Of a stretch of 64,000 bases of DNA, positions 23,301 to 34,004 are shown in pieces. The stretch spans positions 10,416,001 to 10,480,000 of the forward strand of contig NC_087092.1 in assembly GCF_963855985.1 (NCBI RefSeq). Reading direction: 5' to 3'. This DNA is from Ostrinia nubilalis. Lineage: Eukaryota > Arthropoda > Insecta > Lepidoptera > Crambidae. Under the pieces are notes generated by a model. The model saw nothing but the letters and a program-made list of their open reading frames with translations, was not told where the DNA came from and searched no databases. A program made the translations under genes and the position numbers. Positions within the stretch are counted from its first letter, which is position 1; each line of letters opens with the position of its first letter.

Positions 23301-23429
23301 TGCGATGTGATTATTCCTTCAATATCTTTTAGTGAATAGGAAGTAGGTAGTTGCTACCATGGCGACTAGCCAACGCCAGTCGCCAACTGATTTTCTATTG
23401 TCCAGAATAGTATGCCAATAACATCAGTA
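20399..23429. other. Receptor intron 1, mostly unassigned
   Basis: Apart from the repeat at 21031-21427 I see no genes or clear elements. Frames of 60-65 codons near 22325, 22818 and 23154 lack recognisable features. Confidence 0.4.
21031..21427 (-). repeat. Two RTE-like tail fragments, minus orientation
   Basis: The first (21031-21221) starts ACTAATATTATAAAG and ends CGGGCGGAAAGCTAGT. The second (21222-21427) includes a GCTGAAGAGTTTGTTT block and ends CGCGGGCACAGCTAGT. Read on the minus strand both begin ACTAGC followed by a cCCGCG block, as do the repeats at 5613, 29663 and 36776. Related sequence forms the middle of the long-armed foldbacks at 15909 and 62437. Confidence 0.6.
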
Positions 23430-23739
23430 TTTATGACTAGTGTTCCCGGGGCCTATAGGCTTTTAGGCCTAAAATTAAGCTTATTTAGTTCTTTTTTTGG
23501 CCATGATAGACTACTAGGCTTTTAAAAGGATACTCATTATAAAAAGCCTATAGGTTTTAAAAAAACCCGTAGGCCTAAAATAGCATTTTAGGCTTTATTT
23601 CCGACTAAAGTCTTTTTCGAGTAGTAGGCTTATTATAAGGCTATAGCCATTATTCAGGCTATGGCTTCGTATGAATGAAACAAAGTATTTTTGTATTGCA
23701 TTTATTTTCTAATTAAATAAAAACGTTATGCAAAATATA

Positions 23740-24003
23740 CAGGGTGTTAGGTAAATGGGTATATGAGCCGACACTAGCCCATGTAAACATGGTCATATAA
23801 ATGGTATGGTGAAGTCAGAAAATCGATATCTTCATTTTAATTATTTTAATTTTCATACAAATCGGATTTTATAAAATTTATTTTGTATGAAAATTAAAAA
23901 AATTAAAATGATGATATCAAATATCTGACTTCACCATACCATTTATATGACCATGTTAACATGGGCTAGTGTCGGCTCATATACCCATTTACCTAACACC
24001 CTG
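23740..24003. mobile_element. 264-bp foldback MITE (CAGGGTGTTAGG), copy 2
   Basis: Same ends, arms and length as the copy at 17595-17858, flanked by TA (23738-23739 and 24004-24005). Few differences separate the copies, so both insertions are recent on this scale. It sits inside the hAT element. Confidence 0.9.
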
Positions 24004-24213
24004 TATAATTTCTTTTTTGATATATTTTTTTTAATAAAATTTAACTTATTTCTTGCTTTTTAGTAAACTAATTATTACCTTGATGTTACCACCGAAGGTA
24101 GGCAGTACATTGAGACCATATTCTTCATGTCTAGTGTAAAATAATATTCCCTACAAAATACAGGTTACCATATCGGCAACCTAAAAAGACCTTAAACCGT
24201 CAGCCCAACTTAA

Positions 24214-25532
24214 CCTTTAACCAGTGACACGTAGTCTGACAGACGTCTCATGTTTTTCAAATTCTTAGAATTGACCACTTCCCCTCGCTTGCAGCGACCC
24301 AGCGTCTTAGTAGCTTTTGTTTTAGTGCTAAAACGACCACAGAAGAAGGCAGACGTGTTATCGGTTGTTTTGCACGTAAGTTATACGAATTAGAAAATCG
24401 ATCGTAGCCTGTGAGGCTACATGTCCCTAGTTGTCATACAAAAACTTTTACACTCTACTTTTTATTTTAAGTGCAAAAGGGCAGAAAAGACTAGGAAATG
24501 ATAACTCCAGCCCACGAATTCATCAAAGAATAAAATATTACGAACGGTCAGTCAATCGTTTGAACCTTTTGAACCTCGTCAAGGTTCAAACGATGGACCG
24601 TCTGTTCCATCCTGAAACAAGTCAAGCCAAGCAAAGGGCATGCAGTATTTGTCTGCCTAAACTACACAAAATGACAGTGTACACAGCGGACAGTGGCGGC
24701 GTAAGAGGGGGGGGGGGGTCCGCCCAGGGTGCCAAGCATCAGGGGGTGACAACGGAGTGACAACTCAGTCGCGAAGATTAGTGCCCACAGGTGCATCTGC
24801 ATGACAAGGACGTCGCGCATCTGTTATGTCATGATAAGAGGGTGCATGCGATTGGTATCATCTCATCATAATAATATAGCTCATGACTTAGTACTAAAAT
24901 CTTTCGGCTTCAAATCGGTAACCCGAAAATTCTGGGGGACACCAGACCATTCTGGGGTGCCTTAGCCCCCCGCAATATGAACATCCAACTTATGGTCTTA
25001 TGAGGGGTGAGAAGGGGGGGAAGGGGTCGCCCCGGGTGCCAAGCCATGCTACGCCGCCACAGTACACTTGTGTTGGGGTGTTACAATCCCTTATGTTTGC
25101 AATGTTCTCGCCTTTTCTGCAAAAATTGCCATTGATTTTATGCCAAATGTAGCGGGTGTCAGAATTTTTATTTTTAGTTTTCAGAAGTGGCTTTTATGTT
25201 TTTTTGGTTTCTGTATTATTAGATTTTTAGTAAAAAGTATTAAATTTGACATAGATTTATATAAAGTCTATTAAAATGCTAAAAAAGGACCTCATATCAA
25301 TTGAGGCTGAAAATTACCACTAATTGGTAATTATAGTTTTTTTCTATGTAATTATAAAAAAAATGATTGAATTCATTTACATTTGTTTTATTGACATACC
25401 AATTGTTAAATACAAATACAATTTTAAAGTAATCCACATGTAATTTTGTCAATTTTTTGATTTCGAAGTAGTAGCCTGTGAGACGTCATGTCCCTTATAG
25501 TGTTATAAAATAGTCATGTCACTGGTTAAAGG
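24214..25532. mobile_element. piggyBac-like element, TTAA-flanked (1.3 kb)
   Basis: TTAA at 24210-24213 and 25533-25536 flanks CCTTTAACCAGTGACACG on the left and CATGTCACTGGTTAAAGG on the right. Next to the left TIR is a palindromic box around GTCTGACAGACGTCTCATG, and CCTGTGAG-CATGTCCCT words recur at about 24409 and 25471. TTAA flanks with CC-start TIRs are typical of piggyBac, though Kolobok also uses TTAA. No transposase is recognised. It is nested in the hAT element and itself holds the GTGGCGGCGTA element. Confidence 0.7.
24692..25060. mobile_element. Small element with GTGGCGGCGTA termini
   Basis: GTGGCGGCGTA at the left is mirrored by TACGCCGCCAC at the right. GGGTGCCAAGC occurs near both ends, and there are long G runs (24704-24718 and near 25013-25025). 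I see no clear target duplication. It is the innermost of three nested insertions. Confidence 0.6.
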
Positions 25533-25699
25533 TTAAAAACATGAAAGAATACAACTATTGGTCTATTTGTACCTATAATATTTAAATAATTATCCTCCAA
25601 CTCCTAAGCATTAAGTAGTTTTACCTTCTATCATCAGCTCATCAATAATTATGAGATCATGATTAATTCCAGGAGCGAATACTTGAATAACTTAAAAAG

Positions 25700-25935
25700 T
25701 TTGAAAAAACGATATACGTGCCTATAAAATTTGAGGGTTGCCCTCGATTTCCCTAGGATCCCATCATCAGATCCTGACTTGGTAACAATGGGACCACCTC
25801 AGAAGTGTACCCTATCGAACAAAAAAATAATTTTGAAAATTGGTCCACAAAATTGACGGAGTAATCGGTGAACATACATAGAAAAAAAATACATACAGTC
25901 GAATATAACCTCTTCCTTTTTTGAAGTCGGTTAAA
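25700..25935. repeat. Common lepidopteran dispersed repeat fragment
   Basis: The block contains GATTTCCCTAGGATCCCATC, GGTCCACAAAATTGACGGAG and ends TTTTTTGAAGTCGGTTAAAA. I recognise this wording as a repeat found widely in moth genomes but cannot fix its class. No coding capacity. Confidence 0.5.
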
Positions 25936-26198
25936 AATAAATAAAATAGACCTAGCCTAAAGGACTAAAAACCTTTATAGGCTTTTTAGCCTTTCAAGCC
26001 TTTTAAATATGCGCCTAGCCTACAAAAAGGCTAAAAGCCTATAGTAATCGGGTGGACAAAAAAAAAGGCTATGAAAAAGGCCTAGCCTAAAGGCCTAAAA
26101 GACTTTTTAGGCTTTTTTCCCGCTGTAGCCCCTAATTCATAGGCTAGCCTTAAAAAAAAGCCTAAAAGCCTATAGGCCTCGGGAACACTATTTATGAC

Positions 26199-27036
26199 TG
26201 GCCTATTTTAGTGGTCTGCAAACAAAAACATAGAGGCTCTTCATTCATTCAAAACGTCTAATATAAATTTCGTACTATAGATAATCGTCCGTCGAAACAC
26301 CTCTAAGTACCTACTTTTGTACTCGTAATATTGTAGCACATTATTCGTGTTCTGTTCTGTGGCACAGGTACACATTCTTGTATTTTTACAATAAGGTTGA
26401 TGAAAAAAAAACAATTTAATAAAAAATCAAGACATTATGAAAAACAAAAGAAAGACTAAATTAATAACATCTGAGCTTTATTTATTCACCATAATGATAT
26501 TCGAGCTTCATCATACATTCTTCAAACGAAATAACGTTTTGTGTTCTCACTCAACTCACTGCGTGAATTCCTTCCCGAAACAATATCAGAAACATTCGTA
26601 TCGCTACAGTTTTATCAAATAAAGCAATAAAAGAAATACTATTGAATTGAAAATGGAGGAAACATTTTTGCCGAATATAGGGGTTGATATGTGTGAATAA
26701 GATGTTAGGGGTCGGAAAGATAGCTATTATTATGCTTGGCGGACCGACGCTCAAATAGCCGATGCGATTGAGTATTGTGAAAGTTGATACAACAATAAAT
26801 AAATCAGGACTGTATCAGAGAATGCCTACACGTATAGGGGATATCGACCCTTAATAAAAGTAACACTCACAGCTGCAAAATATGTATACATCATGAGATT
26901 GAGTTGAGAGCTATTTTTAGCGGAACATGGAAAGTTTTTCTGCAACGTCAACATTGCCCGATTAATTAAGCCGTTCGAAATTAACCTCAACACACACGTT
27001 ACAATTAAGGCTCAAAATCTAGCGAACGTGTGCTGT
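26199..27036. other. Receptor intron 1, unassigned
   Basis: Between the hAT element and the next TTAA-flanked element. No gene, hairpin or repeat boundary is recognised. Confidence 0.45.
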
Positions 27037-27040
27037 TTAA

Positions 27041-27983
27041 CCTTTAACTACTGACGTGGGGGCCTCTCAGGCCTTGCAAAAGTAAAATTGTTGAATTTCT
27101 TCTCTCCCACGTGCACGACACACTCGAATCTTTTAGTACCTTCGAGTTTCATTGCGCCAAGCCTGTCAACAACGGTGCACGTGATTGCACGCGCAATTTC
27201 AGTAGGTAAATTAATTTTAAAGTTTCTTGTGGGCCTCTCAGGCCCCCACCTCAGTATTGGCGTAACTTTTTTTATCTATAGTTTTCATTTAGTTATCGTC
27301 TTTTCTTGAAATAATTTGAAAAAATCTATAATATGGAGCCCACAGTACGTCGTCCGACAGAAAGCGGTATCTCGGAAGTAAAAATAACCAGAATTTAACG
27401 AAAAATAGAAGAACAGTAGTTTTTGGCATGTATGCTAGGAAATGATAAGCCTGTACCTGTTTATCAAGATTTAAAAGATGAAACCAAGTGCCATACATGT
27501 ATTTTGAAGATTCAAATGAAATCTACATTTTAAAAACATGTATGGCTTCCTTCACTGAGCAAAGCAAGTTTATCCAGACTGTGTTTAATTCGCACTATTT
27601 GATGTGTGTAATTTTTTTCCCCCTATTTCATATTAGGATTACTGATTTATCGTTAGCTAAAAAGACTATTGAAAATTAAGATTCTAAGTTGATTTGTTGA
27701 ATTTTTGAATATTTTTCATGATAACTTTGTGAATCATGATTTCACGAGATTTTTGCCAAAAATGCTACATGTTTTCTAAATATTGAAATAACACGTACTT
27801 ATTAACAAATAATTTACATAAAAATCGTTTTATTGTATTTAAATATAACCACTATTAATAATTATGAAACATAAAACCCTAAAAAGATTAAATATTTTTA
27901 AATATAAGCACACATATGTACGGGCCTCTCAGGCCCCCACGTCAGTGTTTACGTGAAATTAAATCCACCTCAGTAGCTAAAGG
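27041..27983. mobile_element. piggyBac-like element with GGGCCTCTCAGGCCC boxes
   Basis: TTAA at 27037-27040 and 27984-27987 flanks CCTTTAACTACTGACGTGG on the left and CCACCTCAGTAGCTAAAGG on the right. A near-palindromic box, GGGCCTCTCAGGCCC, occurs just inside the left TIR (about 27060), again near 27232, and near the right end (about 27922), each next to CCCCCAC or GTGGGGG. The 943-bp body has no recognisable transposase; a small CCATACATGT/ACATGTATGG fold lies near 27490-27545. Confidence 0.75.
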
Positions 27984-28185
27984 TTAACTCAAAATAAAGT
28001 ATAACATGATTTGAAAAATAGGTCACGGATTAGTCGCCGAAATAAATGGTGCTTATCCTAAAAGCTTTGAATTACCTAATTTAGGCTAGCGTTCTAATTA
28101 CTTTTAGTAAATTAGAAAGGATCTCCCTGTGGAGAGTTACTGGAGAGTAATTGACCTGATGATAATGATGATTTTCTTTTCTCAG

Positions 28186-28366
28186 ACCGAAAAGCAGTGT
28201 CTCGCCGAGGAGTCGTGCGTGCGGCGCTCCAGTCGCACCGACCGCACGACTCGGATGCTGCTGGCTGTGCTGGGGCTGTTCCTCTCGACTGAGGTGCCTC
28301 AAGGCCTGTTGGGCCTCGCCAGTGCACTAGCTCCAGACTTCTTCAAGAACTGCTATAGCATGTTCG
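28186..28366 (+). CDS. Neuropeptide GPCR, exon 2 (TM6)
   Basis: Acceptor TTCTTTTCTCAG ends at 28185 and donor GTAAGT starts at 28367. Entered in phase 0 from exon 1, the 181 nt encode about residues 255-314: the end of the third cytoplasmic loop, with CVRRSSRTDRTTRM, then TM6 LLAVLGLFLSTEVPQGLLGL with its conserved Pro, and the third outer loop ending KNCYSMFG. It leaves in phase 1, which exactly fits exon 3. Three partial copies of its 3' part follow within 540 bp. Confidence 0.92.
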
Positions 28367-28482
28367 GTAAGTCATTGCATATACTCCCTTACTAAATCAA
28401 GATAATATGTATAAGATAGATGTAAGACACAAGGCAAGACTGGTACCACAAAAGGATGATTCGTGGGTAAACTAGATTGATA

Positions 28483-28558
28483 CTGGCTGTGCTGGGCCTG
28501 CTGGGCCTCGCTAGTGCACAAACTCCAGACTACTTCAAGAACTGCTATAGCATGTTTG
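28483..28558 (+). pseudogene. Partial tandem copy 2 of the TM6 exon
   Basis: It matches exon 2 from CTGGCTGTG to its end and is followed by GTAAGTCAT. A 30-nt in-frame deletion removes the Pro region of TM6, and replacements include L to Q, A to T and F to Y. The 5' half of the exon and a good acceptor are absent, so use as a normal exon is unlikely. Confidence 0.85.
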
Positions 28559-28631
28559 GTAAGTCATAGACCACACTCACTAAGTCAAAGGCAAGTACCA
28601 AGAGGATTATTGCCAAGTGAAGTAGACTAGG

Positions 28632-28740
28632 CTGCTGGCTATGCCTAGGCTGTTCCTCTCGACGGAGGTGCCTCAGGGTCTGCTGGGCCTTGCCAGTGCA
28701 CTAGCGCCAGACTTCTTCAAGAACTGCTACAGCATGTTCG
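28632..28740 (+). pseudogene. Partial tandem copy 3 of the TM6 exon, well conserved
   Basis: It matches the last 109 nt of exon 2 without gaps and keeps the donor GTAAGTCAT. Codons 4-6 are changed (V to M, L to P, G to R), but the remaining 30 codons differ at seven sites, all synonymous (ACT/ACG, CAA/CAG, GGC/GGT, TTG/CTG, CTC/CTT, GCT/GCG, TAT/TAC). There is no matching 5' half. CTAG at 28627-28630 could serve as an acceptor, but it would put the copy out of frame with exon 1. I list it as a pseudo-exon, though the substitution pattern looks like past or present coding constraint. Confidence 0.75.
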
Positions 28741-28813
28741 GTAAGTCATTAAATATTAAGTACCCACTCCCTAAATCAAGACAAGACTGTACCTATAGAT
28801 GAAGTGGATTAAG

Positions 28814-28900
28814 CTGCTGTTTGTGCTGGGGCTATTCATATTGACAGAAATGCCTCGAGGCCTGCTATACCTTGCACCAAACTTCTTCAAGAACTGTTTG
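28814..28900 (+). pseudogene. Partial tandem copy 4 of the TM6 exon
   Basis: This is the most diverged copy: LLFVLGLFILTEMPRGLLYL replaces the TM6 residues, 12 nt are missing in the loop and 10 nt near the end, which changes the exit phase. The donor GTAAGTCAT is still intact. No 5' half is present. Confidence 0.8.
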
Positions 28901-29513
28901 GTAAGTCATAGACCACACTTCTTAAGTCAAATGCGATCTGACTGTGCGGGCACGAGCAAAGAACGCAAACCGCACCTCTCACGATTGCTGACAGATTGTC
29001 TTGCCCGGACCGTAGACCGTTGCTCTAACTGATAATGTTGTTCATACATGATGCGGGCTGCTTTCACTTTGACCGGACCGCAGACCGCAGAACGTATCCA
29101 GTGTGGCAAGTCCTTAAGTCATAGATACATTTTCTAAAATAATTAAACTACAAATGGGCTGAAATGACTACGAAAAAGCGTCGAATGAGGATTCTTCTAG
29201 TCGTTAAAAATACTTACGCAAAGATTTTGAAATGTTTGAAAACCCCAAGGATAACGGTTGAATTGTATAATTGTTAAACGTAATATTAAACTCGACTTAG
29301 CTTTTAGAGACCTAAGTACGCTATCACTACTGGGCTACCAGCCTATTACACGCTACAGCAATCCAATTTGCCAAAATGTCTTTCCTATTCGAGTTTCTAT
29401 TGCTTCAGGATTTTAGTTCCCTTTAAATTCCTTGGATTTTGTAGAAACTTTGTAGCCAAATGACCGTCTAGATTGAAAAGAGCCAACCTTTATTGAAAGT
29501 CAGATGTAAAAAG
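28901..29513. other. Receptor intron 2, unassigned
   Basis: After the last exon copy there is a GC-richer stretch (28930-29105) with repeated GACCGNAGACCG words, perhaps diverged debris. I recognise no exon in it. The rest is AT-rich. Confidence 0.4.
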
Positions 29514-29662
29514 TAAGGTACTTGATACAAATAAGGCCTACCTAACTTTAAATGCTTATATTTCAATAAATATTAACGCCAGTCAACAAAAATAAGGTTA
29601 ATTAACTTGTTCCATCCTTTAATTTTAGCAATATTACAAAAAATAACACAATTTATAACTAA

Positions 29663-29891
29663 ACTAGCTTTCCGCCCGCGGCTTCGCCCGCGTGGAATTT
29701 TGTCTGTCACAGAAAAACTTTATCGCGCGCGTCCCTGTTTCAAAAACCGGGATAAAAACTATCCTATGTTCTTTCCCGGGACTCAAACTATCTCTATGCC
29801 AAATTTCATCAAAATCGGTTGCGAGGTTTAAGCGGGAAAGCGTAACAGACAGACAGACAGACAGAGTTACTTTCGCATTTATAATATTAGT
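29663..29891 (+). repeat. RTE-like 3' tail repeat
   Basis: It begins ACTAGCTTTCCGCCCGCGGC, contains GCCAAATTTCATCAAAATCG and a short CAGA run, and ends TTTATAATATTAGT. This is a very common 3' tail in lepidopteran genomes. It inserted into the pogo-like element. Confidence 0.75.
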
Positions 29892-30373
29892 TGGGATCTG
29901 TTCAAAATAAGCAAATTACGAAACCACTGATTTTGGCTTTAATAAATCACCTACACGGAATATATATATATATATATAATAAGGCCTATATGATTCAAAT
30001 GCCTGTAGACCTTAAAATTGAAGTTGTAATAAACAAAATGCGGTCTTTTATCATTAAACACGTCGATTTGTTTGCGTTATCAAAATTTTACATACCAAGT
30101 AAACAGAAATATACTGTATATCTCTACATAAACTTAAATTCCACTTATTAAGAATAATACATAAATTAAAGATAAAATTAAATATTCATAGTAACAAAGT
30201 AATGATTCCTTACTTAAATTATCAAAAAAAAATATCAAAAACAAACAATATTATTTTTTTGTATAGGGCTTATTAAAACACCGTGTTCGAATAAGGCCTA
30301 CACATAAAATCTTTTAAATAAATCAGTTTAGGAACATTATTTAGTCTTGAATTTTTGTAAACAAAATGAGACC

Positions 30374-30670
30374 TCAATTTTTGTTAGAACCAGGGCATAA
30401 AAAGGCTTCTGAATCATCTTTACGAACTCCTACACAATCTTTGTGATACCACCAAAAGCAGTCCTTTATGGTCGCATATCTGCTACATTGTCTTCGAGAC
30501 AGGCATGATAATACCAGCTTTTATTCTCCTTTCCTTTAGAATTATACATACGGCTTTTTTTCTTATTTTTTATTGGTTTTGTATCTTTTTTTACAGGTTT
30601 TGTGTTTTTTTTCGACTCTGTTTTCTTTTTCTTTTCTGTGCTGTTAGTAACATTCTTATTTAGTTACTCT
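30374..30670 (-). pseudogene. 3' end of a pogo-like transposase gene (zinc-finger tail)
   Basis: On the minus strand a Lys-rich linker (EKKKKTESKKNTKPVKKDTK) leads to WYYHACLEDNVADMRP, then after a stop and frame change to KDCFWWYHKDCVGV and FLCPGSNKN before a TGA. The order C, then C-x3-WYH-x2-C, then C is that of the PHD-like finger at the C-terminus of many insect pogo and Tigger transposases. The catalytic DDE part is gone. The frame break at the MRP codons shows that this copy is dead. The assignment rests on motif spacing only. Confidence 0.6.
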
Positions 30671-31148
30671 TTGACTCATTTAGTTTAATGAATTTATCCG
30701 TAATCAGGTGTTGACATTAATATCTAATATGGCCTACCATGCTGAAATAAGGCCTAGGCCTTATAAGATATCTCGCTCTTGTTGTCTTTAAAAATTTACA
30801 AATAATGCATCTATAGCCAGTAGTACAAATTAAGGTAATTATTAGCTAGTAAGAAATATTTAGAAACGATTACTAAGAAAAACTTAATCTAAAACAGCGT
30901 CATTTTACCGAAAATTTAAGATGAAATCGCCAGATTTTTATAAGAGAGCACGAAATCACCCACCACCTTAGAAGAACGCGTGCCAATTGGTGCTGGGATC
31001 GTGGATCGGGACGCTCTTGCACTCTACCGGGTTGTAGGGCATATGAGTACGTGTCCTTGAAGTATTATCCCGGTTGGATTTATTTATCTGTGTTTTCTGA
31101 TGCATAGGCCTTATTAGAACGTAGGCCTTATTTGTATCAAGTACCTTA

Positions 31149-34004
31149 CAATCTGAATTTTAATTACAGTTTCGAATCGTTATGAATACGGAGGAGAGTA
31201 TAATTGAAAACACGGTAGGGATTAGGGCATTGTGTATGTGTCGTCGATGAAACAGGTAGGTATTTGAACACATCCACAACACGTATCAGTTAAATGAACA
31301 GCTTTTAAAGCATTTAAGCTTGCAAATTGCATTAATTACTTGCGCTACATAAATGTTGCCAGCTTTTCAAATGGTTTATGCAATCAAGAGCTTTGCTACA
31401 CGTATTAATATTGAAATACAACAATAGGAATAGCTTAAACGTATACCTAAACACCTATTCAGATGATTTAAATTCACAACATTTTCGCCCCAATTTTCAA
31501 CAACATCAGCAGCAGTTGTACTCGTATATGAATTTATTGCTGGGAATATTTGAATAAAGCATTTTGACTCTAAATGCGACGTTTATTTAGATTCAACCAG
31601 TAACGATAGCAATTAAGCAATGTTTTCTAACGAATACTAACGTCCCATTTCCACGATGGAATTTTATTATTTCTACCAATTAGAGTTGGCTGAAAAATAG
31701 ACAACTATTCGGTTTGGAATTGTAACGTTTAAATGGAAAACCGAATCGTTTCATCGCCGAAGGAATTTCTAAATACACATGAATTTTTTTGGCTTAAACA
31801 TGAAATTTTAGTTTTGTTTATTTAGGACAACCAAATAGACAAATATTATTACTAGCAAAAGGTTGAAACAATGGTACTTGTTATTTTTACTTTACATCCC
31901 AAATGTATATTTTTTCAAGATAATTGGGGTCAGTTTTGCAGAATTACTCAAGCGCACCTAAAAGTTCTAAAAACAAACGCAAACTTCATTCGCTATAAAG
32001 TTTTACAGCGCACATTCGTTTCGCGAAAGCAAACAACTTTATTGCATCGAAGATTCGACGTCTTCTTTTAACCTGGTTCCATTGTTTTTCAGGTCACTCT
32101 TGCGATTTGAACTGTATGTTACAACTGTCAAAATATAAACAGGTGCGCTTAAGGTGAATGAGTCAGATGACATTGACTTCATGATCTTGAAGATCATTTT
32201 ACCAAAACAAATTTTGCGAGTCATCAAACAATAAAGCATCGAAATAAATATTTTATCAATGACGATCGTGTTAGATACCGTACCGTTAAAACAACTTAAT
32301 CACGGACGGAAAGTGTCAGCAGCACCCAAGCGAACGAGGGTGGCGGCGAAAATTGGATTTTAATATGTATACAGCAGTCAAACGTGTCTGCGCGATTCTA
32401 ATGCACCGCCTGTCATATCAATTTCCATATATTACGTGGGATCAAAGCCGGCGACAGTCACTGAAATGCCCAACATGGGGATAAGCTAGCGTGAAAAATA
32501 ACTGTATTACTTAAGGTACATTCGAAGTCCTTAGGAAGTAATAAAAATGTCACAAAAATAATAAAAGATTGATTTAATACTTTTCTTCAGACAGTTTTAT
32601 TCTATCTGTGGCAGGCTTGTCTATTATTATTATTATACAACACGCGAGAAAAGGCCTTTTAGGATGTAAGTAACAAAAAGAGAAAAAGGTGTTTGCTATT
32701 AAAGGACAGGTGGGCATCAAAGAAATATTACATTCTTGTAGTTGAACTGTCGTCGCGGTGGATCTTTTTTTGGGTCTAAAAGCTCTTGTCATCTTCACAC
32801 TTTATTTATTTTATTGGACAGTTTCAAATTGCGAAAACAATTTTGATGATAATCGAATTCTTAGCAATCTTACGGAGATTATTTTCGTGAATTCTTCGTC
32901 TATTCTGAAAATGTAATGTAAAATTATTTACTTAGCTTGATTTCAGAGAATAACAGAAGTTTTAAACTTTACGTTTTTATAGCTGAGTAAATAAAAAACT
33001 ATTAGGTATAAGTACCTACCTTATATAAGTATTCATATTTTTCAAACACAGAAAAAACAATATTAATACTTCCATTAAAATAGCGTTTTTCTAAAAGTAC
33101 GCACCAAAAGTCTACAGGAGATGCGTTCAATGTTAGTAATCAATCAAGTGGTCACTCGTTCGTGCGGCCGAGACTAATGGATAGTCAAATAGTTTTAACT
33201 TAGTGGGTATCGATCCCGATACTTCCTTTATCTATGGAAACTGTAGTACCTACTTGATGGATGCTACATGAAACGAGTTTAAAAACTTGTTTCACTACTT
33301 TACCCATAAAGATCATGCCTTTTAGGAACCTTTTATCTGCCAGATAAACTACTTTTGGGGTTATGTGTCTCATAGGTATTAGGGTTAGGTAAAGTAAAGA
33401 AACTTTTAGATTTAGTTAGATACGAGTTACTGTCTGAAAATTTATTGGGACCTGATAAAACTAAGCAATATTGTTACATGTCCTTGTTATAAGTTCTCCC
33501 ATTCTCAAATACTTAATTTTTACTTTCTTAGTTACCATTCTTTGTTACTTAAAGTTATACAGATTACTTTGTGTTGTTGGATATCCAATCCAATTGCTTA
33601 AAACCTGAATATGCTAAAATCTTGACTACCTACATATTTTGTGAATGAATCAATCCCAAAAACTTAGTTTTTACCAAGAGCGGTATTTTAATAATGTTTG
33701 GTGAAACACATTTTTTTACCATTATTAATATGTAGTTATCAAGCTGTGTTTTAATTTACCTCCACAGCGAGTTAATCAACGCCTGAAATACGTGCGCCCA
33801 CACACAAGTTAGGAAATGAACACCTAAACACGTCTTAGTTCAGGTTACGGTGTATGTAGTTATTTGATGTAACACCTCGCTTCGGTGTAATTTTAGGTTG
33901 TACATAAAACGTCACGGCGCGACGCGACGTCTGGGGACCTATTAAAGGTACCTATTATGTGTAAAACCGAAGTGAAAATTACCTTTTACTGTCTCTAAGC
34001 GTCT
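31149..34004. other. Receptor intron 2, unassigned
   Basis: AT-rich DNA without recognised exon or repeat boundaries. A slightly GC-richer piece at 32280-32420 has no splice-bounded frame. Confidence 0.4.

Larger units (their letters stand above)
23438..26190. mobile_element. hAT-superfamily transposon (2.75 kb, non-autonomous)
   Basis: Termini TAGTGTTCCCG and CGGGAACACTA match the YARNG start of hAT inverted repeats. They are flanked by an exact 8-bp duplication, TTTATGAC, at 23430-23437 and 26191-26198, the hAT target-site length. Both subterminal regions (23450-23660 and 25950-26180) are packed with GGCCTA, CCTATAGG and AGCCTAAAAG words, like hAT transposase-binding repeats. No hAT transposase frame remains. 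It hosts a MITE (23740-24003), a TTAA-flanked element (24214-25532) that itself holds another element (24692-25060), and a common dispersed repeat (25700-25935). Confidence 0.85.
29516..31146 (-). mobile_element. TA-flanked pogo-like DNA transposon, deleted
   Basis: AGGTACTTGATACAAATAAG at the left is mirrored at the right, and TA flanks both ends (29514-29515 and 31147-31148). The word AATAAGGCCTA or its complement recurs at both tips and inside (near 29976, 30290, 30750, 30760 and 31108). The minus strand carries the tail of a transposase-like gene at 30374-30670. An RTE-like tail repeat is inserted at 29663-29891. TA duplication and a C-terminal zinc finger fit the pogo branch of Tc1/mariner. 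Confidence 0.75.

Noticed and set aside
28920..29110. GC-richer stretch with repeated GACCG words after the exon copies
   Set aside because: No splice sites, stops in most frames, and no match to receptor sequence.
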